Assembly (NCBI GenBank): GCA_905478775.1
Contig: CAJQKB010000017.1
Span: forward strand, 1 to 64,000
DNA: 64,000 bases
Origin: an uncultured Opitutales bacterium
GTDB taxonomy: Bacteria > Verrucomicrobiota > Verrucomicrobiia > Opitutales > Seribacteraceae
Direction of reading: 5' to 3'
Shown here: piece by piece, positions 29,243 through 37,096 of the stretch
Layout of the letters: each line of letters starts with the position of its first letter
How positions within the stretch are numbered: the stretch's first letter is position 1
Translations under genes and position numbers: made by a program
The notes under the pieces: generated by a model
Told to the model about the DNA's origin: nothing
Seen by the model: only the letters and a program-made list of their open reading frames with translations
The model's database searches: none

Positions 29243-29281
29243 TTGACATTTGTTGTGGGCTAACGTTATTTGATAATGTTA
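29243..29281. promoter_or_regulatory. Possible promoter with overlapping palindrome
   Basis: A TTGACA sequence (29243-29248) is followed 17 bases later by TTATTT (29266-29271), a poor -10 match. Overlapping it is the imperfect palindrome TAACGTTAT-TTG-ATAATGTTA (29261-29281), with one mismatch in nine pairs, as expected of an operator. It lies in the 224-base gap before the first lipoprotein gene of the unexplained region. Chance occurrence in AT-rich DNA cannot be ruled out. Confidence 0.3.
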
Positions 29282-29431
29282 GGAGAAATTGAACTGCTGT
29301 TTTTTCTTTTGAACAGAACAAAGCGAGTCTTTTTTCAATTGTAAAATGACATTGAATTTCGTGTATAAGATTTTAATAATAAGATCGAAGGGTTCTTGCA
29401 TTAGAATAACGAATTAACTTACTATAAAATC

Positions 29432-30034
29432 TTGAGACCATTTATTTCACATATTATTTTCTTAGCTTTCCTATTTTTTAATTTAGGGTGTGGGGGTTTG
29501 AAGGATAATCAAGTTCCAAAGGTCCATCAGGCTTGGGATGCCCGTTATCATTACGACTTGGAGAACAGAAGGATGATTTCAAAATATGACAACAAGAAAA
29601 TTGGTCGGTCCATCGGTAGAGATGAGTGGGGTAGGATTGATCATGATCGTTACTGGGTTATGAAACCATTTAAGGGAGAAAATCTATTGGAGATAAATAA
29701 ATCTAAACTTAATGCAGAACGAGATCTTCGATGGGAGGAGGCAAACAGTAATTTAATCGAAGCAAGAAAGATCGAATTGGCGCAGATCTCAACAATTGAT
29801 GGGAAGGGAGGTACGGAATCATTAAATGAGGACTCTGAAATAGAAACTACTGAAAGCGATGAATTTCTTCCTGCTCCATTTTTGCCTCAGGGCATTGATA
29901 TGGAGCCAAGTGAGCCCATGAATACAGATTTTAATGAAGGTATACCTCAATTGCCAGAAGCTGGTTTAGGTGACCCCAATGATCTGGATACACAAGAACC
30001 ACCCTCTCCCTTTGCTCCTTTGCCGCCTCTTTAA
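29432..30034 (+). CDS. Lipoprotein of unknown function (paralogue of the one at 34876)
   Basis: The 200-residue product starts with TTG and has a lipoprotein-like signal ending FFNLGC (Cys20). A conserved-looking block follows (about residues 33-80: HQAWDARYHYDLENRRM ... DRYWVMKPFKGE), then an acidic, Pro-rich tail ending PSPFAPLPPL. The same pattern of AW-x-AR-x-x-YD-x-E-x-R and FAPLP recurs in the gene at 34876, so the two are relatives. A TATAAA box is three bases before the start. It is the first gene of the group with the coiled-coil pair. No known family was recognised. Confidence 0.8.
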   Translation: MRPFISHIIFLAFLFFNLGCGGLKDNQVPKVHQAWDARYHYDLENRRMISKYDNKKIGRSIGRDEWGRIDHDRYWVMKPFKGENLLEINKSKLNAERDLRWEEANSNLIEARKIELAQISTIDGKGGTESLNEDSEIETTESDEFLPAPFLPQGIDMEPSEPMNTDFNEGIPQLPEAGLGDPNDLDTQEPPSPFAPLPPL

Positions 30035-30039
30035 TATAA

Positions 30040-30885
30040 ATGTATAAATTAGGATACATTTTAAATATTCTCACCCTTGCTATGGGGACGGTTGCATTAT
30101 GGCAGATTTTTTCTGTGCAGGCAGAGAATGAATTTTTGGAAAAAGAAATTTCTGATTTTAATTCTAAAGTCCAAGATATTACGCTTGCTGTAGATGAGGC
30201 AAAAAAAGGGCAGTCCGACAAATTTGCACGAGAAAAAAGAAAAAATGCAGAATTAGAAGCGAATGAACAATCGTCGGTCGGAGAGATTACTGATCTGAGT
30301 CGTAAGAAGAAAGAGATGAGTATCATTTTAGAGGAAAAAACCAAGAAGGTCGAAGAATTGTCTTCCTCGATACAAAAAGCCAAAATAAGTCTAGCAGGGA
30401 TTGATAAGGAAATCGACCGATCGAGGAGTACTTTACGCTCGATGACTCTCCTCGTTCCCAATTTACAATCCTCCCTTGTATCTTTAGAAGATGATATTTC
30501 TCAGAAGAAAGATCGAATAATGGAATTAGAAAAAAAGATTTTGTCTTATGATAGAGAGACGGATCTATTAAAAGAGCACTTTGAATTTACGGTATCTGCA
30601 TTACAGAAAGATTTCTACGAACATCCTTGGTTGGAAAAAGGTGAACGAGTAAGCGTCTCGTTTTCTAGCTTAGATTTAGAAACGGGAATGATTATGCTAC
30701 CGATCGGGAAAAATCATGGACTGGAGCAGAGCATGAGGTTTGCCGTTCGAGGAAATGGAAAGTCGATTTGTCAGATTAAGATAAATAAAGTCGCATTTGA
30801 TCATTGTATTGCAATGATTATTCCATTGTTAGGAAACCCAAAAGAGTTACTGGAAGTTACAAACCTTGACCTTATATATCTTTAG
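30040..30885 (+). CDS. Membrane-anchored coiled-coil protein 1
   Basis: The 281-residue product has an N-terminal membrane helix (about 6-26, YILNILTLAMGTVALWQIF), a long charged coiled coil (about 28-190) and a C-terminal beta-rich domain of about 75 residues (MIMLPIGKNHGLEQSMRF is its clearest part). This domain resembles that of the next gene and the FlgT C-terminal/MreC-like small beta domains that follow coiled coils in Verrucomicrobiota proteins. It follows the lipoprotein gene by five bases. The role is unknown; a scaffold in the envelope is inferred from the layout. Confidence 0.82.
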   Translation: MYKLGYILNILTLAMGTVALWQIFSVQAENEFLEKEISDFNSKVQDITLAVDEAKKGQSDKFAREKRKNAELEANEQSSVGEITDLSRKKKEMSIILEEKTKKVEELSSSIQKAKISLAGIDKEIDRSRSTLRSMTLLVPNLQSSLVSLEDDISQKKDRIMELEKKILSYDRETDLLKEHFEFTVSALQKDFYEHPWLEKGERVSVSFSSLDLETGMIMLPIGKNHGLEQSMRFAVRGNGKSICQIKINKVAFDHCIAMIIPLLGNPKELLEVTNLDLIYL

Positions 30886-31771
30886 AGTTTTCACCTTTTT
30901 GGGGGTGCTTGGTCTGTTTGCTTACATGCTTTTTGGTCCAAATGCTTCGAATTCATTATCTCAGGATCTCGAACTCGTTCAAAAAAAACACGCGGAACTC
31001 ACCCTTCAACTTGATTTGGATAAAAACGAATCGAATCTTGCTTTATCTGCCTTGTACAGGAGTCGTGTCGACTATCGAGATAAAGAAGAAGAAACCTTAT
31101 CCAAGATCAAAGATTTGCAAGGGGAAGTGGATGGATTTACTCCTCGACTCGCAACTATAGAAAAAGAGATTAAGGAAAAATCTGATGAGCTTTCTAAATT
31201 AGACCAAGAAATTTCTTCTGCTCGCGAACCAATTGACAAGATTGTGATGCAAATCCAACCGATTGAGGAGAAGAAGAAAATAATAGAAAAAGAGAAATTA
31301 AAACTTCAAGAAACTCTGTCTTTGGTCGCTCAGGAGGCAGAGCAGATAGAAAATAAGTTCAACTCTCTGGAGGTTAAGCGGAATTTAGCTTCAGATAGTT
31401 TTGAGGAAGAACGGAGTAGACTGATGAAAGGAATCAAGAAACCTCACCATCTGTATTATGCGGTTGATAAAGAGATCGTAGTAGCAAATCGTGCTCCGTC
31501 TGGTAAGGGAATCTTTATTAATAACGGATATATCGATGGGTTTCGCGATAATATGGAGTTCATTACCCGAAATGAAAATGCAACATCTAATTTATCTTTT
31601 CGCTTAAAGGCGACATTAGTACAAAAAAACTTTTCTTTTTTGAAGTTTATGGATCAATTACAAGTGAAGGATTCATCTTTTGCTTCGGAAGGGCAGACTT
31701 TAATAGTAACAAGAAGTGGTCAAATTACAGAAGAAAGGAATCAAGTTGATCAAAACATTACTCTTGAATAG
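30866..31771 (+). CDS. Membrane-anchored coiled-coil protein 2
   Basis: The 301-residue product starts with TTG, inside the last 20 bases of the previous gene, which points to translational coupling. It has an N-terminal membrane helix (about 5-22, IFRVFTFLGVLGLFAYMLF), a coiled coil (about 30-185) and a C-terminal beta-rich domain with GIFINNGYIDGFRDNMEF, which lines up with the matching part of the previous protein (IMLPIGKNHGLEQSMRF). The pair look like an old tandem duplication. Function unknown. Confidence 0.8.
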   Translation: MTLYIFRVFTFLGVLGLFAYMLFGPNASNSLSQDLELVQKKHAELTLQLDLDKNESNLALSALYRSRVDYRDKEEETLSKIKDLQGEVDGFTPRLATIEKEIKEKSDELSKLDQEISSAREPIDKIVMQIQPIEEKKKIIEKEKLKLQETLSLVAQEAEQIENKFNSLEVKRNLASDSFEEERSRLMKGIKKPHHLYYAVDKEIVVANRAPSGKGIFINNGYIDGFRDNMEFITRNENATSNLSFRLKATLVQKNFSFLKFMDQLQVKDSSFASEGQTLIVTRSGQITEERNQVDQNITLE

Positions 31772-31861
31772 TGTGAAAAAAGTTTCCATCTCCAGTTTAT
31801 ATTATTTCTTGCTAAATTTTTTTAATTACCCCATCCTTCGCTTTTCTTATTAACTTTACTT

Positions 31862-32485
31862 GTGGATACCCCCCCCGAAGATACTACTGACGAACAGCTT
31901 GCTGATCTTATAGCAGATCCGGATACTACCGATCAATCTGATGCAAATGAAGATGTTTCAGCAGGTTCTGTAGAGGTTGGTATTCCTCCGCAATTAAATC
32001 AAGATGGCGATGGGGTTGATAGTAGCGAAGAATCTTTCAGCATCAATGATTTTGATGAAGACTTCCATGCAGATAAGCCTCCAAGTCAAGATGTCGAAAA
32101 AGAAGCCAGTGTAGATTTGCCAGATGAGGAAGTAGAAAATGCAGATAGTACTGAAGACCATCAAAGTCCAATCATTGAAAATAATAATAAACCCAACTCG
32201 AGCCAAAATGGAGATGGGGATGTTGCACAATTTCGGCAGACTTTGGCTAGCTTATCTAGGCAGCTTGAATTAGACCGTCTTGCATTTTTACATAAATCTC
32301 TTCAAGACTCAGGAGAGCAATTACCCAGTCTCAATGAGATCGCATCCGATATTACTGGTAAAAGACTTATTAAACCAAGTGGCGATCTAGATCAATATGG
32401 GAAACGCCCTGCGGCAAGGTTGGAAGGTTGGCTCTCTGGTTTGTCATTTGGGGTAAGTAAGCGGGCAAAGAAATTTTCTAAGTAG
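31862..32485 (+). CDS. Highly acidic protein of unknown function
   Basis: The 207-residue product begins with GTG and is dominated by Asp, Glu, Ser and Pro for its first 130 residues, with no signal peptide or membrane helix. The last 75 residues are more ordered and basic (about 130-207: FRQTLASLSRQLELDRLAFL, then GKRLIKPSGDLDQYGKRPAA). A run of eight C residues at 31869-31876 sits just after the start codon, so a slip would shift the whole reading frame. It follows the coiled-coil pair by 90 bases. No family recognised. Confidence 0.65.
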   Translation: MDTPPEDTTDEQLADLIADPDTTDQSDANEDVSAGSVEVGIPPQLNQDGDGVDSSEESFSINDFDEDFHADKPPSQDVEKEASVDLPDEEVENADSTEDHQSPIIENNNKPNSSQNGDGDVAQFRQTLASLSRQLELDRLAFLHKSLQDSGEQLPSLNEIASDITGKRLIKPSGDLDQYGKRPAARLEGWLSGLSFGVSKRAKKFSK

Positions 32486-32519
32486 TATTAAATTGATATA
32501 GATTTCATTGAGTGAAGCA

Positions 32520-33272
32520 ATGAAGCCTAAAACGAATGATACAGTAGATTTCTCAGTTATTATTCCCGCCTATAATGAACAAAATTATATCGGTGCAGTT
32601 CTAGATAGACTCTTCAATGCGATTGCTGAAATAAAAAATCTTACGGGAGAAGTTATTGTGGTAGATAATAACTGTTCCGATCAAACTGCAATTTTAGCAA
32701 AAGAAAAAGGGGCAAGAGTCGTTTTTGAACCGATTAATCAAATCTCCAGAGCACGAAATGCAGGGGCATGTGTTGCAAGGGGAAAATACTTATTTTTTGT
32801 CGATGCGGATACCCAGATCTCAAACGAATTACTTTTGCTCTCTTTGCAAAGGCTAGAAGGGGGGGAATGTGGAGGAGGAGGTTCCACGGTTGTATTTGAT
32901 TCGAACCAAAATCAATTCTTTTTTGGTTCTTTTATGCCTTATTTCTGGTCTTGGATATCGAAGACTTTTAAATTGGCCGCCGGTAGTTTTATTTTTTGTG
33001 ATAAAAAAACTTTTTTTGAAGCAGAGTGTTTTTCTGAAAAGTTGTTTGCAGGCGAAGAAATATTATTTTCGATCAATTACAAAAAGCGTTGTAAGAAAAA
33101 AAGTCTAACCTTTGAAATTGTAGAAGATTTTCCAGTCGTTACATCCTCTAGAAAATTGGTCTGGTTTAACCCTTTGCAAATTTTATTTACGATCTTAATC
33201 CCTCTTTTCTTTCCTTGGGCCCTACGATCGAAAAGGTTTTGTAGTTTTTGGTATCGAAGGCCGGTTAATTAG
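32520..33272 (+). CDS. Family 2 glycosyltransferase
   Basis: The product (about 250 aa from ATG 32520; TTG at 32508 would add four residues) has the GT-A fold of family 2: FSVIIPAYNEQNYIGAVLDRL, EVIVVDNNCSDQTA and the metal-binding DADTQ after YLFFV. A hydrophobic segment near the C-terminus (about 225-243, ILFTILIPLFFPWAL) could tie it to the membrane. It would transfer a sugar from a nucleotide sugar to a glycan or lipid; the acceptor is unknown. It converges with the oxidoreductase gene at 33283. Confidence 0.9.
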   Translation: MKPKTNDTVDFSVIIPAYNEQNYIGAVLDRLFNAIAEIKNLTGEVIVVDNNCSDQTAILAKEKGARVVFEPINQISRARNAGACVARGKYLFFVDADTQISNELLLLSLQRLEGGECGGGGSTVVFDSNQNQFFFGSFMPYFWSWISKTFKLAAGSFIFCDKKTFFEAECFSEKLFAGEEILFSINYKKRCKKKSLTFEIVEDFPVVTSSRKLVWFNPLQILFTILIPLFFPWALRSKRFCSFWYRRPVN

Positions 33273-33282
33273 TTCGAAAGTT

Positions 33283-34272
33283 CTAATCGCATGGATAGCG
33301 CAAATCCCATCTTTGTCGAATTTTGTCTAAGGTCGAGATAATGGAAAGGCTTTCCTGTAAGGGCATAATTGGACTTTCTTTTTTTCCATCTAATAGTAAT
33401 TGGCTAAAGTGTTCTATTTCATAATTGAACCCATTTCCTATAAATGGAGATTCAATTTTTCGAACCTTACCCGTTTTCCATTCTGTAATAGTCATAACCT
33501 GCGGTTTCCAACATTGTTTGTGAATTCGAATACTCCCCTCGGTACCTGAAATAAAAGCTTCCTGTCTAGTGTCTGCTTGAATTGATGAATGTAGCAGTGC
33601 CATACTACCGTTTGGATATTTGAAAATCATTGAGGCTTGTTCATCAACCCCAGTCCTTCCCTTGGTCCATTCGGTTACGAACGACTCGGGAGTCCCGTTA
33701 ATCATGAATGACAGGGAGATTGGATAGATTCCAACATCCAGGAGAGATCCACCCGCAAGGTCGGGGTTAAATAACCGACCTACTGGATCGATATTCTCTG
33801 GCCTAAAGCCAAAATCAGCCTGGATTGTTCTCACTTCTCCAATTTCTTTATTTTTCAGGATATCTCGAACTTTTTCCATTAGGGGAGGGAACCTTGACCA
33901 CATTCCCTCCATTAATAGAACATTTTTTTCTTTTGATTTTTGAATCATAAGCTCAACTTGATGAGCATTTACCGCAATTGGCTTTTCACATAGTACTCCT
34001 TTGCCATTTTCCAGGCAAAGCAGGGTATTACTGACATGCTCTGTATGGGGAGTGGCAATATAAATGGCATCAATAGATTTATTTTCTGCTAATTCTTGGT
34101 AGGAGGAGCAGGGCAGCGGTATATTCCATTCGTGAGCAAACATTTCAGCAGATTCCTTCGTCCTCGAACCTATTGCGTGGAGTTTGGCATTTTTCGCATT
34201 GCTTACTCCCTCTGCAAATGCTCTTGCTATTCTACCTGTTCCTAGAATACCCCATCGAATCTTTTTGCTCAT
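33283..34272 (-). CDS. Gfo/Idh/MocA family oxidoreductase (cytosolic)
   Basis: From the ATG at 34272 the protein is about 329 residues and starts MSKKIRWGILGTGRIARAFA, with the Rossmann motif right at the N-terminus; an upstream ATG would add 15 unrelated residues. The family EKP motif is CEKPIAVNAHQ, and LLDVGIYPISLSFMINGTPE is typical of the dihydrodiol dehydrogenase/D-xylose dehydrogenase-like group. NAD(P)-dependent sugar oxidation is likely; the substrate is unknown. It is the only minus-strand gene of any size inside the 29432-35532 group and interrupts it. Confidence 0.9.
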   Translation of the reverse strand: MSKKIRWGILGTGRIARAFAEGVSNAKNAKLHAIGSRTKESAEMFAHEWNIPLPCSSYQELAENKSIDAIYIATPHTEHVSNTLLCLENGKGVLCEKPIAVNAHQVELMIQKSKEKNVLLMEGMWSRFPPLMEKVRDILKNKEIGEVRTIQADFGFRPENIDPVGRLFNPDLAGGSLLDVGIYPISLSFMINGTPESFVTEWTKGRTGVDEQASMIFKYPNGSMALLHSSIQADTRQEAFISGTEGSIRIHKQCWKPQVMTITEWKTGKVRKIESPFIGNGFNYEIEHFSQLLLDGKKESPIMPLQESLSIISTLDKIRQRWDLRYPCD

Positions 34273-34350
34273 GGATCTGTTAGAATCAATTTTTTCATTA
34301 CAAGCAATCTTTAACAAATTCTATCCTGACGGTCTTGGTTGACGAAAATG

Positions 34351-34356
34351 TATAAT
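34351..34356 (+). promoter_or_regulatory. Possible -10 box for the lipoprotein gene at 34375
   Basis: A perfect TATAAT hexamer starts 24 bases before the ATG at 34375. The upstream -35 region is unclear (TTGACG at 34339-34344 is far too close), so this is a weak promoter call based on one element. Confidence 0.25.
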
Positions 34357-34374
34357 TATTCAAATAACTAATGT

Positions 34375-34851
34375 ATGTCATTTAAGTCCTATTATTCTAT
34401 TTTTGAGTGTACGCCTATTATTTTATTTTTTGCTTCTATTTTTTTATTGAGTTGCTCTGTGGAAGACCTCGCTCCTCAGCAATCAGATTCCAATCAGACC
34501 ACCCTAACGGACAGCGTTGCCATAGAATCTGTTAAAAGTTTGTCGAATAATAAAATACTGAGTAGTGAAGTTGTTGAGTTTTTAGATTCGTTATTGCAAA
34601 AACGATTGAATGAAATTGTTCCTAAGATCGTTCAATCACTTCCCGAACCGGGAAAGTTCGATTATGACAGGTTAGAAAATTCTTTTTTGAAAATGCTTAT
34701 TAATAATAAAAGCACTGATCATTCAAAGAAATACCAATTCTTGTGCGACGAGAACGAGCGTTGGATTTATCGTTGTAATCAAGAAACAGGCGAAATTGAG
34801 TGCTTTAGTATGAGTTCTAATAAGTTACGCTTGCTCTCGAGCACTAAGTAA
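34375..34851 (+). CDS. Small lipoprotein of unknown function
   Basis: The 158-residue product has a good lipoprotein signal: hydrophobic stretch ending FLLSC (Cys27). The mature part is polar with a Ser/Thr/Gln-rich start, a helical middle (EVVEFLDSLLQKRLNEIVPK) and a short C-terminal part with two Cys (CDENERWIYRCNQ). No family was recognised. It lies just before the second lipoprotein of the region. Confidence 0.75.
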   Translation: MSFKSYYSIFECTPIILFFASIFLLSCSVEDLAPQQSDSNQTTLTDSVAIESVKSLSNNKILSSEVVEFLDSLLQKRLNEIVPKIVQSLPEPGKFDYDRLENSFLKMLINNKSTDHSKKYQFLCDENERWIYRCNQETGEIECFSMSSNKLRLLSSTK

Positions 34852-34875
34852 GCAAATTTTAGATTGTTTATTCTG

Positions 34876-35532
34876 ATGAAATTAAAAATAGAAACTTTTT
34901 TTTTACTCTTCTTTTCTTCAATCTTGTTCTATGGCTGTGGGAACAAAGAAGGATATAGCTATCGGTCAAAAGAATTGAACCGTTCCAAAAAACCAATTGC
35001 GACTGTAGAGAAAGCCTGGTTAGCCCGTCATCAGTATGACCATGAGAGAAGAATGCTGATTCCTATGATTGGAGGTACGAGGTGGGGAGCGGTGCAGGAG
35101 TATAAAGAAGATGGTACGCTCGAATATAAGGATTGGTGGATAAGGGATGTGAAAATAGAGGATTTAGAAGCTCGGCCGAGCACTATGCTAAAACGACCCG
35201 AAAAGACGAATAACAACAAACCAATTACACTTGAAAATATTGATTTAGATAGTTTCCAAGGTACTTTACAGACAGAGCCAACCTCGACTAGTGAACCTGA
35301 TGCGATTCCGACCGAATTACCCTCGAATCAAGAAGATCTTAACATTGAAAATACAGAACTGCCTGTGGGGGAGTCTCCGTTTCCCGCGTTGCCATTTGAT
35401 AGTGCTCCACCGTTCCAGGAAATCAACCCTGCTTCGGACAACCCCTTTGCTCCACTTCCTGATGGCTTGCCCCCTTTGGATCCAATTAACGATGGGGGAA
35501 ATGTTCCTCCGCCTGACCCGTTTGGGTTGTAA
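34876..35532 (+). CDS. Lipoprotein of unknown function (paralogue of the one at 29432)
   Basis: From the ATG at 34876 the product is about 218 residues; a TTG at 34864 would add four. The signal (KLKIETFFLLFFSSILFYGC) ends in a lipobox-like LFYGC. The conserved block AWLARHQYDHERRMLIPMIGG matches AWDARYHYDLENRRM of the first lipoprotein, and both tails are acidic and Pro-rich with FAPLP near the end. The tail here ends DPFGL. They probably have related but not identical roles. Function unknown. Confidence 0.8.
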   Translation: MKLKIETFFLLFFSSILFYGCGNKEGYSYRSKELNRSKKPIATVEKAWLARHQYDHERRMLIPMIGGTRWGAVQEYKEDGTLEYKDWWIRDVKIEDLEARPSTMLKRPEKTNNNKPITLENIDLDSFQGTLQTEPTSTSEPDAIPTELPSNQEDLNIENTELPVGESPFPALPFDSAPPFQEINPASDNPFAPLPDGLPPLDPINDGGNVPPPDPFGL

Positions 35533-35538
35533 TAGTAA

Positions 35539-35910
35539 TCAGTATTGATTTAATTTGATTTCTCCGGTTCCAAAAAGAGGAGGGGGATCGTAGTTTTCAT
35601 CGTTACTAATTTCTGAGGGCGAGTCTGTAAAAACTTTCTTTTCATTAGTTCGTGTAATTTTTGGGGTGGGTAATGGTTTGCTTTTCTTGAGTGATTTTTC
35701 AGTACTCTCGGTTGGCGGTGTACTTTTCAGTGTTTTCTTTTCTGCGACACCAATATTTTTGAGCCAAACTCGACTGACCTGGATGCGAGTATTTTCGCCA
35801 ATGACCTTCTTTAGCTCTGCCCATGTGATATCTGCATAGCAACCAGCACCCTTCGTTTTCCCACTCCCTACTTTCCTGGGTGTTCCATTTTTATTTAAAG
35901 TTTTAGGCAT
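35539..35910 (-). CDS. Small basic protein of unknown function
   Basis: The 123-residue product is basic and rich in Lys, Thr and Pro, with an ordered-looking first half (GCYADITWAELKKVIGENTR then IQVSRVWLKNIGV) and a disordered second half. The N-terminal part is compatible with a small nucleic-acid-binding protein, but no family was recognised. It sits on the minus strand, divergent from the ExbB-like gene, with 96 AT-rich bases between. Confidence 0.6.
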   Translation of the reverse strand: MPKTLNKNGTPRKVGSGKTKGAGCYADITWAELKKVIGENTRIQVSRVWLKNIGVAEKKTLKSTPPTESTEKSLKKSKPLPTPKITRTNEKKVFTDSPSEISNDENYDPPPLFGTGEIKLNQY

Positions 35911-36006
35911 TACTATTCGTATTAAAAAAAAAGTTCATAATCAAAGATAATTTAATTTAGTATATTATTATTGAATTTAAATAAAAGGACTCATTAGTAT
36001 GTATTT

Positions 36007-37065
36007 ATGAGGAAAAAACTTGTAAATAACATAAAAGTACCCGCGAAGGCAAAAAAGCGTGCTGCTCAAGTTAATATGATGCAAAGAAGCAGTGATGAGA
36101 TGGGGAAATTTGACAACACCTCTGCCACTTCGATTTCAATGGGTATAACCGCAGTAATGGGTTTGGGGATAGAGATAGGTTTTTATTTGTTTGTGTTATT
36201 ATTTAGAATTTCAACGAGTACCCAAATAATCTCCGATTATTTTTATGAACGCGGTTGGGTACCCTATGTCCTTACCTATTTGGCATGCTGGTCATTCGCT
36301 ATTTTATTCCTCAAAAGAAAGAAGCTTAAAGGTCAGCTTAATATTATGCAATTTAAGCTATTACCTGAAGACATTAGCCAAGATATAAAAGTAGAAAATC
36401 TGCCTCAATTTGCTGCCCACATTAGCCGACTAGGTTTTGATCCGAGGCAGAGCTTTCTTCTCACCCGAATATTTCGGGGACTTGAGCATTTTAGTGTGAG
36501 AAAGAACCATACTGAAACTGCGGATATGTTAAAGTCGCAGTCGGAGATCGATGCGACTATGGTCGATTCCAGTTATGTTTTAATTAAGGTTTTTATCTGG
36601 GCAATTCCTATTCTTGGTTTTATCGGCACGGTGCTAGGGATCAGCGATGCGGTTTCTAGTTTTGGTGGCGAAATGGGAGCCGCCGCGGATATTGAGGTGA
36701 TAAAGGAACAACTTGGCCAAGTAACAGGAGGTCTAAGCGAGGCATTTGATACTACCTTGGTGTCATTAATTTTTAGTCTTTGGGTTATGTTTCCGACTAG
36801 CGTTATGCAAAAAAACGAGGAGGACTTGCTCAATAAAGTGGATGAGTATTGCAATGAGTATTTCTTGAAACGCTTACGTGAACCTCACGGAGAAGTTGGT
36901 TCTGCTGGATCAGGAGAGACCATTGAGCGAATTGAAAATCTCCAAGCCTATCTTCTACAACTTCAAGAATCTCAGAGTGTTGTTGCCCAGCAAATGACAC
37001 AAGTTGCGAATCAATTTAATCAAATTATGGAGAATGCTTCTATTGAGGAAGGAAACGGATCATAG
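36007..37065 (+). CDS. MotA/TolQ/ExbB-type proton channel protein
   Basis: The 352-residue protein has four membrane helices (about 43-67, 86-104, 190-215 and 240-266) with a cytosolic loop between the second and third. The third helix has AIPILGFIGTVLGISDAV, the family pattern, and the fourth GGLSEAFDTTLVSLIFSL with the polar Thr residues that line the ion path. A C-terminal tail of Gln-rich coiled coil follows. It is the first of three tightly linked genes, the next two being ExbD-like, so it probably forms the pentameric stator ring around them. Confidence 0.9.
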   Translation: MRKKLVNNIKVPAKAKKRAAQVNMMQRSSDEMGKFDNTSATSISMGITAVMGLGIEIGFYLFVLLFRISTSTQIISDYFYERGWVPYVLTYLACWSFAILFLKRKKLKGQLNIMQFKLLPEDISQDIKVENLPQFAAHISRLGFDPRQSFLLTRIFRGLEHFSVRKNHTETADMLKSQSEIDATMVDSSYVLIKVFIWAIPILGFIGTVLGISDAVSSFGGEMGAAADIEVIKEQLGQVTGGLSEAFDTTLVSLIFSLWVMFPTSVMQKNEEDLLNKVDEYCNEYFLKRLREPHGEVGSAGSGETIERIENLQAYLLQLQESQSVVAQQMTQVANQFNQIMENASIEEGNGS

Positions 37066-37096
37066 CAAGTTCTAATAGTTTAAATTTATTTATCCA

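Noticed and set aside
29276-29344. 22-codon ORF in the gap before the lipoprotein gene
   Set aside because: Too short, no ribosome binding site and overlaps the possible operator; no support.
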